Source: FEN-1219 sp963817615
GTDB taxonomy: Bacteria; Pseudomonadota; Gammaproteobacteria; Steroidobacterales; Rariloculaceae
Reading direction: 5' to 3'
Assembly (NCBI GenBank): GCA_963817615.1
Contig: CAWFPH010000003.1
Coordinates: forward strand, 1,302,001 to 1,366,000
Length of the DNA stretch: 64,000 nucleotides
The notes below the pieces were generated by a model. The model saw nothing but the letters and a program-made list of their open reading frames with translations. It ran no database searches and was not told the DNA's origin. This document shows, in pieces, positions 10,026 through 19,738 of this stretch (position 1 is the stretch's first letter; the number at the start of each line of letters is the position of its first letter). Made by a program: the position numbers and the translations under genes.

Positions 10026-12053
10026 TCAAAACTTGAACGCGACGCTGCCGAAGATTCGCCGCTCGACGTCGGGCGCCGACGTTTGCCGCTGGTGCGCGGC
10101 GTTCAGGCCCTGACCCGACAGCGAGACGTCGATGCGGTCGTTCAGGCGATACCCGAGCCGCGCATCGAGCGAGTAGTAGGCATCGATCGGCGTCAGCATA
10201 CCCGTCACGGGCGCCGTCACTGTCGCGCTAATGCCGTCGAAGTCGCTTTCGTAACGCAGGTATCCGTCGACCTCCCAAGGCCCGCGCGCCCAGCCGACGT
10301 TGCCGTTCACGACGCTGCGCGGAGCCGTATGCTCGAAGTCGACGAGCGTGGTCGCGACCGTGAATCCCGGGTCGAAGCGGTCGTCGATCGAGAGCGGCGT
10401 GTAGCTCACACCCCAGCGCCAGCCCCCGCCCCGATTCGACGCGAGCGCGACTTCGACTCCGCGTACGCGCGAGTCGCCGATGTTGACCGGCGCGCCGATG
10501 ATTCCGTTCGCGAAGTCGGCGCCGCCCACGCTCGCTACGATATTGCGCGTCGTGCCTTCGAACACGCTGACGCGGAGCTTTGCACCCAGCCGCTCCAGCG
10601 TGCGATCGAACGCCACTTCGGAGTTGCGCACGACGGTGGGCTCGAGCGTCGGGACGCCGCTCACGTAGCCGAAAGGCGGCTCAGGAATCACGAGACCGCC
10701 CAAATCGAACAGGCTCGGCAACTGCGTGCCGCGGCCGAACATCACGCGCAACGTATCCGCATCGTCGGGGTGCCAAACGACGCCGGCGTTCGCGCTCGTC
10801 ACGGAATGGCTCACGCGGTTCCAATCGGCATTCGTGAGCCCGTAGCCGGGCCATAGGGCGCCTGTCCGCGCGAGGTCGAGGCGATCGCGGCGTCCGGCGA
10901 GCGTCAACGACACCCTCTCGCCGGCCTGCCAGGTCCACGCCGCCGCAGCCGCGCCGACGTCGTACTCGACCTCGCCGCCCTCGAGCGGCGAGGTTCCCAG
11001 CGTATTGTGGCGATGCTCGAGGGACAGCCGCAGCGTGTGCTGCGAGGCAATCTTCGTGAGGCTCTCCACGCGGGTGACCATCACGTCGTTGTCGAGATCG
11101 ATGAAGGGCGTCGTACCGGCGGGCTGATAGATTCGCGGCCGCATGTCGTTGTGATAGATCGTCCCTTCGAGCAGTCCCAACCGTGTCTCGGCGCTCACGC
11201 TGGCCTTCGCCGAGCTCGTGTCGTAGGTGGTGAAGCCGCTGTCGTAAACAGGCCCCACCTCGGTATGGTCGACCGAGCTGCCGGTCGCCTCGAAGCGGCC
11301 TTCGATGTGCTCGGCGAAGCGCACCGTGCCGAGTAAATTCAACTCGTAGCGGCTATCGCCGCGCCTGCTGCCGAAGTCCACGGCAGGCTGCGGCGTCGAG
11401 AAGTCGTCCGCCTCCATCTTGCCGGCCGACAGCCTGAGCCCCGCGCGGTCGCCGAATCTCCATCCGGTCACGACCGACAACTGCGTGAAGCTCTGCGATC
11501 CGGCCGAGGCCGAAGCCGCATCGACGATCTCGTCGCGCGGATCGTACGTCACGATGTTGATCACCCCTCCGACCGCGTTGAAGCCGTACAACGCGCTGTT
11601 AGGACCGCGCACCACCTCGATCTGACGGATTGCAGCGAGCTCGACCGGGATCGTGCTCCACGGCGTGAAGCCATAGTAGTCCGCGTACACCTGCCGGCCG
11701 TCGACCAGCACGAGCAGCCGCGGCGAGAAGGCCTGGTTATAGCCGCGCACGCTGAGGTCCGCGTGATCACGCGTGGTTTGGAGCACGTCTACGCCGGCGA
11801 CATGACGGAGCAACGCGGGCAGGTCGTGCGCGCCCGAGCGGCGAATCTCGTCCGCGTCGATGATCTCCATCGCTGCCGGTGCAGCGCTCGCGCGTAGCGG
11901 CGACCCGGTCACGCTGAGCGTGATGGGCTCGCCGAACAGCTGCTCGAGCGCATCGTAGTCGACGCTCTGCGCGGCGCCGCCGCTTGCCCATGACAACCCG
12001 AGCAGCAATGCCGCGCCTGCACGGCCCACCGTTGCGAAGTGTTGGCGCCGCAC
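10026..12053 (-). CDS. TonB-dependent outer-membrane receptor
   Basis: A 675-residue outer-membrane protein with an N-terminal signal peptide (ends near SGGAAQS), a TonB-box-like ITLSVTGSP, a plug domain (ALLRHVAGVDVLQTTRD, EVVRGPNSALYGFNAVGGVI) and a beta-barrel ending in the aromatic C-terminal signature RRIFGSVAFKF. It takes up a ligand across the outer membrane using TonB-ExbBD energy. The ligand cannot be read from sequence. It is the last gene of a minus-strand operon: its start lies one base after the stop of the YfiR-like gene, which itself overlaps the GGDEF/EAL gene. This gene trio is common in proteobacteria and suggests that c-di-GMP signalling and receptor function are linked. 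Confidence 0.95.
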   Translation of the reverse strand: MRRQHFATVGRAGAALLLGLSWASGGAAQSVDYDALEQLFGEPITLSVTGSPLRASAAPAAMEIIDADEIRRSGAHDLPALLRHVAGVDVLQTTRDHADLSVRGYNQAFSPRLLVLVDGRQVYADYYGFTPWSTIPVELAAIRQIEVVRGPNSALYGFNAVGGVINIVTYDPRDEIVDAASASAGSQSFTQLSVVTGWRFGDRAGLRLSAGKMEADDFSTPQPAVDFGSRRGDSRYELNLLGTVRFAEHIEGRFEATGSSVDHTEVGPVYDSGFTTYDTSSAKASVSAETRLGLLEGTIYHNDMRPRIYQPAGTTPFIDLDNDVMVTRVESLTKIASQHTLRLSLEHRHNTLGTSPLEGGEVEYDVGAAAAAWTWQAGERVSLTLAGRRDRLDLARTGALWPGYGLTNADWNRVSHSVTSANAGVVWHPDDADTLRVMFGRGTQLPSLFDLGGLVIPEPPFGYVSGVPTLEPTVVRNSEVAFDRTLERLGAKLRVSVFEGTTRNIVASVGGADFANGIIGAPVNIGDSRVRGVEVALASNRGGGWRWGVSYTPLSIDDRFDPGFTVATTLVDFEHTAPRSVVNGNVGWARGPWEVDGYLRYESDFDGISATVTAPVTGMLTPIDAYYSLDARLGYRLNDRIDVSLSGQGLNAAHQRQTSAPDVERRIFGSVAFKF

Positions 12054-12054
12054 G

Positions 12055-12570
12055 TCAAATCTCCTTGATCATCACGCGGAACACGGTCGAGAACGTCACG
12101 CCGCTCTGCTTGGCCGCCGCCCGATTCACGACAATCTCGACCTTGGGGCTGGAACGCACGCCCATGAGGCAGGTTCCTTGCTGCACTTGCGCGAAATCGG
12201 TCGTCACGCAGGGACGACCCGCCGTCGCTGCGGTTCGTGCCTCGGCGAGGGCGACGTATTCGGTGAGAAAATAGAAATCGACGTTCACGTGCGCAGCGTC
12301 GCCGATCTTCACGAGCTGCGGAGTCAGCTCGAGCGCGCCCGCGCGCATGCCCTCGCCGAGCATCGACCGCAACGACTCGGCCTGGGCCACCGAGCGCGGG
12401 CTATCGGGCGCATAGAGGATGCCGACGCGAACGCGGCCCGTCAGCGGCTTGTCCATGAAGCTCAATGCACGCGCGGCGATTTGCAGATCGGTCGCAGTGA
12501 CCTCGGCCCGGACCGAAGCGCCGATGGCAAGCGCCATGCTCATCGCACCGAGCAACGCGAAGACTCTCAT
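12055..12570 (-). CDS. YfiR-like periplasmic protein (DUF4154)
   Basis: A 171-residue exported protein with a signal peptide (MRVFALLGAMSMALAIGASVRA) followed by a YfiR/DUF4154 domain: RVRVGILYAPDSPRSVAQAE, the central FLTEYVALAEA and the typical end PKVEIVVNRAAAKQSGVTFS. In Pseudomonas, YfiR is the periplasmic repressor of the diguanylate cyclase YfiN. Here the gene overlaps the preceding GGDEF/EAL membrane protein by four bases (ATGA), which suggests a similar sensing pair. The two Cys residues (PCVTTDF, GTCLMGV) could form a disulfide like the one that matters in YfiR, but this is inference. Confidence 0.85.
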   Translation of the reverse strand: MRVFALLGAMSMALAIGASVRAEVTATDLQIAARALSFMDKPLTGRVRVGILYAPDSPRSVAQAESLRSMLGEGMRAGALELTPQLVKIGDAAHVNVDFYFLTEYVALAEARTAATAGRPCVTTDFAQVQQGTCLMGVRSSPKVEIVVNRAAAKQSGVTFSTVFRVMIKEI

Positions 12571-15539
12571 TCGTTGGCCCTCTTGCGCGCTTTCCCCTTC
12601 CTCTCTCCGGGTGCGCCGCTGTCCCGCGGCTCGAGGGATCCGCCCTGCTCGAGCGTGACCTTGCGCAGCAAGCGGCTCGCGTCGTGAGTGGTCAGCGCTT
12701 CGCCGAAGTAGTAGCCGGTGGCGTGCGTCGCGGTGTCGCTCGCGCGGTCGCGCTGCTCTTGCGTTTCGACGCCCTCGGTGACGACGCCGATGCCGAGCTC
12801 GCGTGCGAGGCTCAATATTGCCCGCACGGTTGCCGCACGGTCCGGATCCTCCGCAGCCGCTTCAATGAAGCTTTGCGTGATCTTCAAGTGGCTCACGCGG
12901 TACGTGCGGAGATAGTCGAACGACGAGTACTCACTGCCGAAGTCGTCGATCGCGATGCCGACGCCGAGCGCACGCAGCTCGGCGAGCACGTCGTTGTGCA
13001 TCAGCGTGATCTGCGCGAGCGTCGCCTCCGTCACGTCGAAGGTGATATCGGCGGGCGCAAGCCGCCACCGGTCGAGCGCCGCACGCACGTCGCGCAGCAG
13101 CTCGCGGCTGTTCTTCAGCTGCGCGAGCGATAGGTTCATCGTGACGCCCTCGAGCCGCATGCCTGCGTCGCGCCAGGTGCGCATCTGCCGACACGCCTGG
13201 TCGAGCACCCATTGGCCGAGCGGGATGATCGTGCCGGTCTTCTCGGCGACGTCGATGAACTCGCTCGCGGTGAGCAAACCCCGCGTCGGGTGATGCCAGC
13301 GCGCCAGCGCCTCCATGGAGACGACCTTGGCGGTCGCGAGCTCCACTTCGGGCTGGTAATAGACCTCGAGCTCGCCACGCGCGAGCGCATCGCGCAGCTC
13401 CTCGGCGAGCGTGACTCGGTCGAGCACTTGCTGATCGAGGTCGTCCGAGTGGAAGCGGTACCGATTGCGGCCGTCCTCCTTCGAGCGATACAGCGCGAGA
13501 TCGGCCTGGGTGAGCATGGCGTCGGGGCTTGCATTCGCGGCCGCATAAGGCGAGATCCCGATGCTGACCGTTACGTGGAGATCGTTGCCGTCGATCCGAT
13601 ACGGCCGCGACAACGCGGTCTGGATCTGCGCGGCGAGCTTCCCCGCATTCGCCGGCTCCATCATGTCGGTTTGCAGCACTGCGAACTCGTCGCCGCCGAG
13701 CCGCGCGACGACGTCCGCCTCGCGCGTGCAGCCGCGCAGCCGGTGCGCGACCTCCCGCAGCAGCGCGTCGCCTACTGGATGCCCGAGCGTGTCGTTGATC
13801 ACTTTGAAGTGGTCGAGGTCGAGATACAGGATCGCGAACGCGTTGGCACCCCGCCTGCTCGCCGCGAAGGCCTGCCGGAGCCGCTCGATGAAGGTGGCGC
13901 GATTCGCAAGTCCGGTGAGCCCGTCGGTGCGCGCCAAGAGCGCAATTTTCTCTTCCGCGGCCTTGCGCTCGGTGACGTCGATGATCATGCCCTCGATCTC
14001 GACCAGGCGGCCCTTCTTATCGCGAACCGGCGTGTAGCGGTTCTCGACCCAGCGGTGGGTGCCGTCGCCGTCGCGCAAACGCAGCTCGATGGACGCGCCA
14101 TGGGCGTCCTTCTCGAGCGTCCGCCCCATCGCCTCGAGCAGCTTCGTCTCGTCGCCCGTTTCCATGAGCAGCTGGGCCCAATTCGATCGCCCAACGAGGT
14201 CTTGCGGGTCGTGGCCGAACTTGCGGATGTTGTGCGAGACGTAGATCAGCGGGAACGGCGGCTCGCCGCGCACTCGATACAGGATCGTAGGGCTGTTCTG
14301 CACGATCATATTTGCGTCGGCGAGCTCCTGAACGTAGCGGGCTCGTGTGATCGCGGCCCCAATCAAGCCCGCGAGCGTCTGCAGCGTGTCCGTCTCCGCC
14401 CAGCTCCATTCCCGCTTCCGGTCCGATGAGTCGACGAAATCGAAGCTGCCCCAGAGCTTCCCCTCGGCGAGCACCGGCAATTGCAGGAACGATCGCATCT
14501 CGGCCGCTTGCAAGGCCGACTTGAAGGTACCGGTCACGTCGTCCACGAAGAACGCGCTCGCGCCCCCGACCGGCAACAGCGCCACCGTGCGCGGTAACGC
14601 CGTGGTGAGATCCATGTTCTGCAGCCCGGGCACGTCGATTACGGGCGCCATGCCGGGCGCGCACCACTCGTAGCGAATCGAGGAGCGGAGATGGCCTTCA
14701 CGGTCCGTCGTGATCTCCGACAGCAGCACGCGGCTCACCGCCACCGTTCGCCCGATGAGCTCGAGGACCGCCGTGATCGCATCGCCGTGGCTCGGCGAGC
14801 CGAGTAGCTCGGCGGCGCTCTTCGCGACGGCGTGCAATAGCGCGTCGTGCTCCTTGAGCTGCGCCTCTGCCGCACGGCGCTCCACGAGCTCGTTGCCGAG
14901 CCGCTCGTTCGAGTCGCGCAGCTCGGCCGTGCGCTGTGCCACGGTCTTCTCGAGCTCTAGCTTGTGCTGGGCGAGCTGGGCGGCTCGGTCCTCGGCTGCG
15001 AGCGCCTGTTGCTCGGCGACGGCACGCAGGCGCATCGCCCTGATCAGGAATTGAGTGAGCAGCAGGAATGCGATGCTGCCGAGCACGACCGCGACGACCC
15101 GCTGCCACGCGTCGTGCGTCCACTCCGCGAGGGCGTCCCGCTTCGGCAGCGCCGCGAGCACGCTGAACGTGCCGCGGTCCTCGCGCACGAACACCGAATC
15201 GCTCAGGTCTCCCGCCGGCGGCTGACCGGCGGTCACTTGGCCTTTGCTCTCGACCCAGATGCTTGCGGTGGGATACTCGAGCAATGCTCGCCACATCGCG
15301 GCCGTGCGTTGATCGCTTGCGGCAATGTTTTGCGCACCGTTCGACTGCTCGGCAAGCTCGTTGAAGTCCGCGAGGGTGATGGCCGTGGTATCGAGCCTGC
15401 TTTCGGCGCGCTCTAGGGCGAGGCGCCGCTCGGCGAGCGTGAGCGCGGCGGCCGCAATCCAAACGCCCAACAGCGCGGCGAGCACGGGCAGAAACACCAG
15501 CCGCTCCGGACGCTTGAAGCGTCGAAGATCAGCGGCCAC
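12567..15539 (-). CDS. Membrane-bound CHASE-like/GAF/PAS/GGDEF/EAL c-di-GMP signalling protein
   Basis: A 990-residue protein. Helices near residues 16-35 and 148-168 enclose a periplasmic CHASE8-like sensor segment. A coiled coil follows (about 171-235), then a GAF domain (about 240-400), a PAS domain with PAC (about 405-525), GGDEF (intact GGDEF at 615-619, with an RxxD inhibitory-site motif READ at 607-610) and EAL (EALARW at 743-748). Both catalytic signatures look intact, so cyclase and phosphodiesterase activity are both possible. It is the first gene of an operon with the YfiR-like protein (four-base overlap) and the TonB receptor. By analogy with YfiBNR, the periplasmic YfiR-like partner probably controls this protein. 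The 240 bases upstream hold no gene and should contain the promoter. Confidence 0.93.
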   Translation of the reverse strand: MAADLRRFKRPERLVFLPVLAALLGVWIAAAALTLAERRLALERAESRLDTTAITLADFNELAEQSNGAQNIAASDQRTAAMWRALLEYPTASIWVESKGQVTAGQPPAGDLSDSVFVREDRGTFSVLAALPKRDALAEWTHDAWQRVVAVVLGSIAFLLLTQFLIRAMRLRAVAEQQALAAEDRAAQLAQHKLELEKTVAQRTAELRDSNERLGNELVERRAAEAQLKEHDALLHAVAKSAAELLGSPSHGDAITAVLELIGRTVAVSRVLLSEITTDREGHLRSSIRYEWCAPGMAPVIDVPGLQNMDLTTALPRTVALLPVGGASAFFVDDVTGTFKSALQAAEMRSFLQLPVLAEGKLWGSFDFVDSSDRKREWSWAETDTLQTLAGLIGAAITRARYVQELADANMIVQNSPTILYRVRGEPPFPLIYVSHNIRKFGHDPQDLVGRSNWAQLLMETGDETKLLEAMGRTLEKDAHGASIELRLRDGDGTHRWVENRYTPVRDKKGRLVEIEGMIIDVTERKAAEEKIALLARTDGLTGLANRATFIERLRQAFAASRRGANAFAILYLDLDHFKVINDTLGHPVGDALLREVAHRLRGCTREADVVARLGGDEFAVLQTDMMEPANAGKLAAQIQTALSRPYRIDGNDLHVTVSIGISPYAAANASPDAMLTQADLALYRSKEDGRNRYRFHSDDLDQQVLDRVTLAEELRDALARGELEVYYQPEVELATAKVVSMEALARWHHPTRGLLTASEFIDVAEKTGTIIPLGQWVLDQACRQMRTWRDAGMRLEGVTMNLSLAQLKNSRELLRDVRAALDRWRLAPADITFDVTEATLAQITLMHNDVLAELRALGVGIAIDDFGSEYSSFDYLRTYRVSHLKITQSFIEAAAEDPDRAATVRAILSLARELGIGVVTEGVETQEQRDRASDTATHATGYYFGEALTTHDASRLLRKVTLEQGGSLEPRDSGAPGERKGKARKRANE

Positions 15540-15781
15540 TGGCGTGTTGTCGCGAGCGTATCGTCATGCTCGCCCGCTCCGTCCGACGAGTAGTTAGAAC
15601 GGCTCATTATGCAAAGCGGGGCGCATGGGGCCGTGAGGTGCATCACGCCCAGCCGAATTCGCTCCGCCCCCAAGGGCCTGGGTGAAGCACGGCTTGCGGG
15701 GATCCCTTAGTGGCGGGGCGTTATCTCAGGCGGCAGAGTGCGCACCGGCGCGCGCCTCGTCGGGCGGTACGGCGCCGCCTT

Positions 15782-18394
15782 TCAGAGCCGCGGCGCGGGT
15801 GTGTGCCGGCGCAGCAGGTTCGCGAAGTCGCAGGCTTCGACCGGCGTGCTGAAGTAGTAGCCCTGCATCTCGTCGCAGGCGCGCTCGCTCAAGAACGCCT
15901 GTTGCTCCGGCGTCTCGACGCCCTCCGCCACGATGGTGAGGCTCAACGTCCTGCCCATCGCGATGATCGCCTCCGTGATTGCGCGATCCTCTGCGTCGCG
16001 CGGAATCTCACGAATGAACGAACGATCCACCTTGAGCGTATCGATCGGAAAGCGCTTCAAGTGCGCCAGCGACGAGTAGCCGGTGCCGAAGTCGTCGATC
16101 GCGAGCCGCACGCCGAGAGCCTTGATTGCGGTCAGCACGCGAATCGCACGCTCGGAGTTGTGCATGATCATGCTCTCGGTGACTTCGAGCTCGAGCTGAT
16201 CCGGCGGCATTTGCGTCTCGTGCAGCACCGCCTCGATCTCATTGACCAAGCCATCGTCGTTGAGCTGACGCATGGACAAGTTCACTGAGACGCGTACGGT
16301 CGGCAGACCCTGCTGCCGCCAAGCGACGCATTGCTCGCACGCCGTGCGCAGCACCCAGCGACCGATTGGCACGATCAAGCCCGTCTCCTCGGCAATCGGA
16401 ATGAAGTTGGCGGGCGAAACCGAGCCGAGGTCCGGGCTGTTCCATCGAAGCAGCGCTTCGACGCCGGTGATCGCGCCCGTCTTGAAGTTCACCTTGGCTT
16501 GGTAGTGCAGCGAGAACTCGTCGCGCTCGAGCGCGCGGCGCAGATTGGTTTCGAGCGCGAGCCGGCCCGCGGTATGCGCCTGCATCGCCTCGGAGTAGAA
16601 CTGGTAGTTGTTTTTGCCCTCCTCCTTCGCCCGGTACATCGCCATGTCGGCGTTCTTCATCAGGGACTGGTCGTCCTGACCCTCCGCCGGATGCACGCAC
16701 ACGCCGATGCTCGCCGTCACGCGGCACTCCTGCCCGAGTATCACGACCGGCCGCATCACTGCCGAGAGAATATTGCGAGCGACGGTGCCCACCTGGGCCG
16801 GATCGCCCACCTCCTGCAGCAGCACGACGAACTCGTCGCCGCCGAGCCGCGCGACCACGTCGCTCGCCCGCAGGCAGTCGCGCAGACGCGATGCGACCTC
16901 GCGCAGCAGCACGTCGCCCGCCTCGTGACCCAGCGAATCGTTGATGATCTTGAAGCGATCGAGATCGATGAACAGCACGGCGAACTTGCGGTCGTAGCGG
17001 CTCGCGGTTTCGATCGCGAGCCCGAGCAGCTGCGAGAACATCGCGCGGTTCGGCAACCCCGTGAGACCATCGTGCGTCGCGAGGTACTGCACGCGCTCTT
17101 CCGCGCTCTTGCGTATCGAGATGTCCTCGATGATCGACACGTCGAACAAGCGGCGGTCGAACTTGTCGCGCTTCGCCGCCACGGTGAGCCCCACCCAGAT
17201 CGGCGTGCCGTCCTTGCGCAGATAGCGCTTCTCGATCTTGAACGACTGCAGCGTGCCCAAGCGCAGCTCATCGCGCAGCTCATCGGTAACGTTCACGTCG
17301 CCCGGATGAGAGATATCCTTCACCGTGAGCTGCAACAGCTCCCGCTCGGTGTAGCCGAGCATCCTGCAGAGCAGCGGATTCACATACAGGAACCGGCCGG
17401 AGTCGTCGACGTGCGCGATACCGATCGCGGCGAACTCCATCGTCGAGGCGAAACGTTCCTCGCTCTCGCGCAAGCGCTCCATGGCCATCGCGCGCTGATA
17501 GAAGTGACCGATCTCGCCGGCGATCGTTCGCAGCACGCGCAAGAACGAGGGATCGGGCGCGGTCACGCCGGGCGCGTAGAAGTCGAGCACGCCGATCAGC
17601 TCGCGGCCCGAGCGCACCGGAACCACGACGCCCGTGTGCCACCCCGTGAGCTCGGAGAGCCCGGTCAGCGATGTGCGCGGATCGGCCGCGACGTCCGAGA
17701 TCCAGACCGGCTCTTGGTCGAGCCAGCGCGGCACCGCGTCGTCGGGGTGCAACACGCTGTGGCGGCCGATTCCGGCCGCGTCCCAGCCGACGCACAGGCG
17801 CAGCACGCCGGACTTCTCGTCGACGGCCCAAAAGTTGCCGGCGCTCCAACCCTCCGACGTGCAAATCGCGCCGATCACGGCGTGCAGCGAATCGCTGACC
17901 TCCTCCGTGTCGGCGAGGAGCCGCACGACGTAGTGCTCGAGCTGGCCGAGGCGCTCCTCGCGCACCTGCAAGCTTACGTCCTGCGCGATTCCGCGATAGC
18001 CCAGGAACCCGCCGTCGGGGTCGGCGATCGGCTGGCCGCTGAAGCTCACGTGGCGGTGTGCGCCGCCCGGCTCGTGGAGCACGTGCACGACGTTGCGAAA
18101 CGACTCACGCGCGGCGAGCGCTGCGCGGAAGCGGTCCCAGCGGCCACCCTCCGACGGCGGACCCGAACCGAGCTCCCAGCTCGTCTTGCCGATGATGGTT
18201 TGCAGGAACGGGTCGGGATTCGCGAGATCGCGGGCGCGATAAACGGTGAAACGATGCGCGGCGTCCTGTTCCCAATAGAAATCCGCCGCAAGCTCGATCA
18301 CGCACTGTAGGCGTGCTTCGGCTTCATCGGCCGCGCGGCCCGTGTTGCCTTCGCGCACCGCCCCCTTAGGCATCGATTGCCTGTCGGCGCTCAT
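15782..18394 (-). CDS. Soluble PAS/GAF/PAS/GGDEF/EAL c-di-GMP signalling protein
   Basis: About 870 residues, without a membrane helix. It has a PAS domain (ADFYWEQDAAHRFTVYRARD), a GAF domain (about residues 150-300, SAGNFWAVDEKSGVLRLCVG), a second PAS/PAC (about 310-430, GIAHVDDSGRFLYVNPLLC), an intact GGDEF (about 518-522) with an RASD inhibitory-site motif just before it, and an intact EAL (EALLRW at about 646). The frame is open up to 18562, but I place the start at ATG 18394 (MSADRQSMPKG). A GGGGAG ribosome site lies there, and the upstream residues look like untranslated leader. Spacing from the neighbouring c-di-GMP operon is about 240 bases, so it is a separate unit. Which activity dominates cannot be told from sequence. 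Confidence 0.93.
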   Translation of the reverse strand: MSADRQSMPKGAVREGNTGRAADEAEARLQCVIELAADFYWEQDAAHRFTVYRARDLANPDPFLQTIIGKTSWELGSGPPSEGGRWDRFRAALAARESFRNVVHVLHEPGGAHRHVSFSGQPIADPDGGFLGYRGIAQDVSLQVREERLGQLEHYVVRLLADTEEVSDSLHAVIGAICTSEGWSAGNFWAVDEKSGVLRLCVGWDAAGIGRHSVLHPDDAVPRWLDQEPVWISDVAADPRTSLTGLSELTGWHTGVVVPVRSGRELIGVLDFYAPGVTAPDPSFLRVLRTIAGEIGHFYQRAMAMERLRESEERFASTMEFAAIGIAHVDDSGRFLYVNPLLCRMLGYTERELLQLTVKDISHPGDVNVTDELRDELRLGTLQSFKIEKRYLRKDGTPIWVGLTVAAKRDKFDRRLFDVSIIEDISIRKSAEERVQYLATHDGLTGLPNRAMFSQLLGLAIETASRYDRKFAVLFIDLDRFKIINDSLGHEAGDVLLREVASRLRDCLRASDVVARLGGDEFVVLLQEVGDPAQVGTVARNILSAVMRPVVILGQECRVTASIGVCVHPAEGQDDQSLMKNADMAMYRAKEEGKNNYQFYSEAMQAHTAGRLALETNLRRALERDEFSLHYQAKVNFKTGAITGVEALLRWNSPDLGSVSPANFIPIAEETGLIVPIGRWVLRTACEQCVAWRQQGLPTVRVSVNLSMRQLNDDGLVNEIEAVLHETQMPPDQLELEVTESMIMHNSERAIRVLTAIKALGVRLAIDDFGTGYSSLAHLKRFPIDTLKVDRSFIREIPRDAEDRAITEAIIAMGRTLSLTIVAEGVETPEQQAFLSERACDEMQGYYFSTPVEACDFANLLRRHTPAPRL

Positions 18395-18636
18395 CGATAT
18401 CGAACTCCCCACCGCCCGTTCGGTCCGGTGAGCGGCGCCGAGCGCCGCTGCGGTCCGCGCACTGCCGAACGGATCGACGAAGAATAGTCGCTCCGTTATG
18501 GGGCACAGAGATGAGCGTTTCTCATTCTGCAGGCGCGCCGGCATGACGCAGTTCACGCACACGCGACGTTCTCGAGTAGAACGACTACTCTACTTGGGGG
18601 GAAGACGCCCCGCCGGGATCGCGGAGTACGAAGGAA

Positions 18637-19161
18637 GTGACCGTCGCATACGACTTCGATGTGACCACGATCGACGGCACCGAGCAGTCGCTGTCGGAGT
18701 ATCGCGGCAAGGTGCTGGTCGTGGTCAACGTCGCATCGAAGTGCGGGTTCACGCCGCAATACGCCGGGCTCGAAGCGCTCTATCGGAAATTCAGATCGCG
18801 CGGCGTCGAAGTGCTCGGCTTCCCATGCGACCAATTCGGTCACCAGGAGCCCGGCAACGAGGACGAAATCAAGCGCTTCTGCGCGCTGACGTACGACGTG
18901 ACGTTTCCGCTGTTCGCAAAGGTGCTCGTCAACGGGGAGAATGCGCACCCGCTCTATCGTTGGCTCAAGAGCGAGCGAGCGGGCGTGCTCGGCACCGAGG
19001 CGATCAAGTGGAACTTCACCAAGTTCCTGATCGACCGCAGCGGCCGCGTCGCGGCCCGCTACGCGCCGACGGTCACGCCCGCCGCGATCGAGAAGGACAT
19101 CGAGCCGCTCGCGCCGAACGACGACGGCGCGGCTCCCGATGGTCCGCCGCGGCGCTCCTAG
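18637..19161 (+). CDS. Glutathione peroxidase family thiol peroxidase
   Basis: A 174-residue cytosolic peroxidase reducing hydroperoxides with thiols. The peroxidatic Cys is at residue 36 in VNVASKCGFTPQY, followed by the conserved Gln in FPCDQFGHQEPG and the Trp-Asn pair in IKWNFTKFLIDRSG. Bacterial members of this type usually use thioredoxin rather than glutathione. Starts with GTG at 18637. It is the first gene on the plus strand after a long minus-strand block, and the 240-base gap to the divergent GGDEF/EAL gene must contain promoters for both. Confidence 0.93.
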   Translation: MTVAYDFDVTTIDGTEQSLSEYRGKVLVVVNVASKCGFTPQYAGLEALYRKFRSRGVEVLGFPCDQFGHQEPGNEDEIKRFCALTYDVTFPLFAKVLVNGENAHPLYRWLKSERAGVLGTEAIKWNFTKFLIDRSGRVAARYAPTVTPAAIEKDIEPLAPNDDGAAPDGPPRRS

Positions 19162-19244
19162 CGCGCGGCTCGACCGGCCGCACGGTCGAACCTTATGATG
19201 GGCCGTCCCTAGCAACGTTTACAAAGAGATCAGGGGGCAATCCC

Positions 19245-19700
19245 GTGAGCGCACCACCGATACTGACCGAGCTCAAGCTCTCCGCCGACATGCGGCACGC
19301 CATCGACAGCGCATTCGAGTCCCGCAGGCCGCTCGCAATCGCGTACGTCGGCGAAGACGGAGCGCCGCAACTTTCCTATCGAGGCAGCACGCACGCGCAC
19401 AGCGATACCCAGCTCGCAATCTGGGTGCGCAACCCCCAGGGCGGCATTTTGGCTGCCACCCGCAAGAACCCCGCGGTCGCCTTGATCTACGGCAACTTCG
19501 ACCCGAGCGCACGTGGTTTCATGATCTTTCGCGGCCACGCTCGCAGCGACGACGGCGCCGACGCCCGACGCCGCGTCTACGATGAATCTCCCGAGGCCGA
19601 GCGCGACAAGGACAAGGAGCGCAAGGGCGCGCCGTTGATCATCGACCTCGACAGCGTCGAAGGCTTCTTCGGCGGCGCGATGCTCAAGATGCGGCGCTAA
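19245..19700 (+). CDS. Pyridoxamine 5'-phosphate oxidase-family FMN-binding protein
   Basis: A 151-residue split-barrel protein. The core LAIAYVGEDGAPQLSYRGST, LAIWVRNPQGGILAATRKNP and VALIYGNFDPSARGFMIFRG follow the PPOX/general-stress-protein pattern of flavin-binding proteins that reduce small molecules or F420/FMN partners. The start is GTG 19245, behind a clear AGGGGG ribosome site at 19232-19237. A longer frame extends upstream through the glutathione peroxidase gene, but it is not coding there. The substrate is unknown. Confidence 0.8.
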   Translation: MSAPPILTELKLSADMRHAIDSAFESRRPLAIAYVGEDGAPQLSYRGSTHAHSDTQLAIWVRNPQGGILAATRKNPAVALIYGNFDPSARGFMIFRGHARSDDGADARRRVYDESPEAERDKDKERKGAPLIIDLDSVEGFFGGAMLKMRR

Positions 19701-19738
19701 TGGCAGCCCCTCACCGTTCGATAGCCACGAGGAAACTC

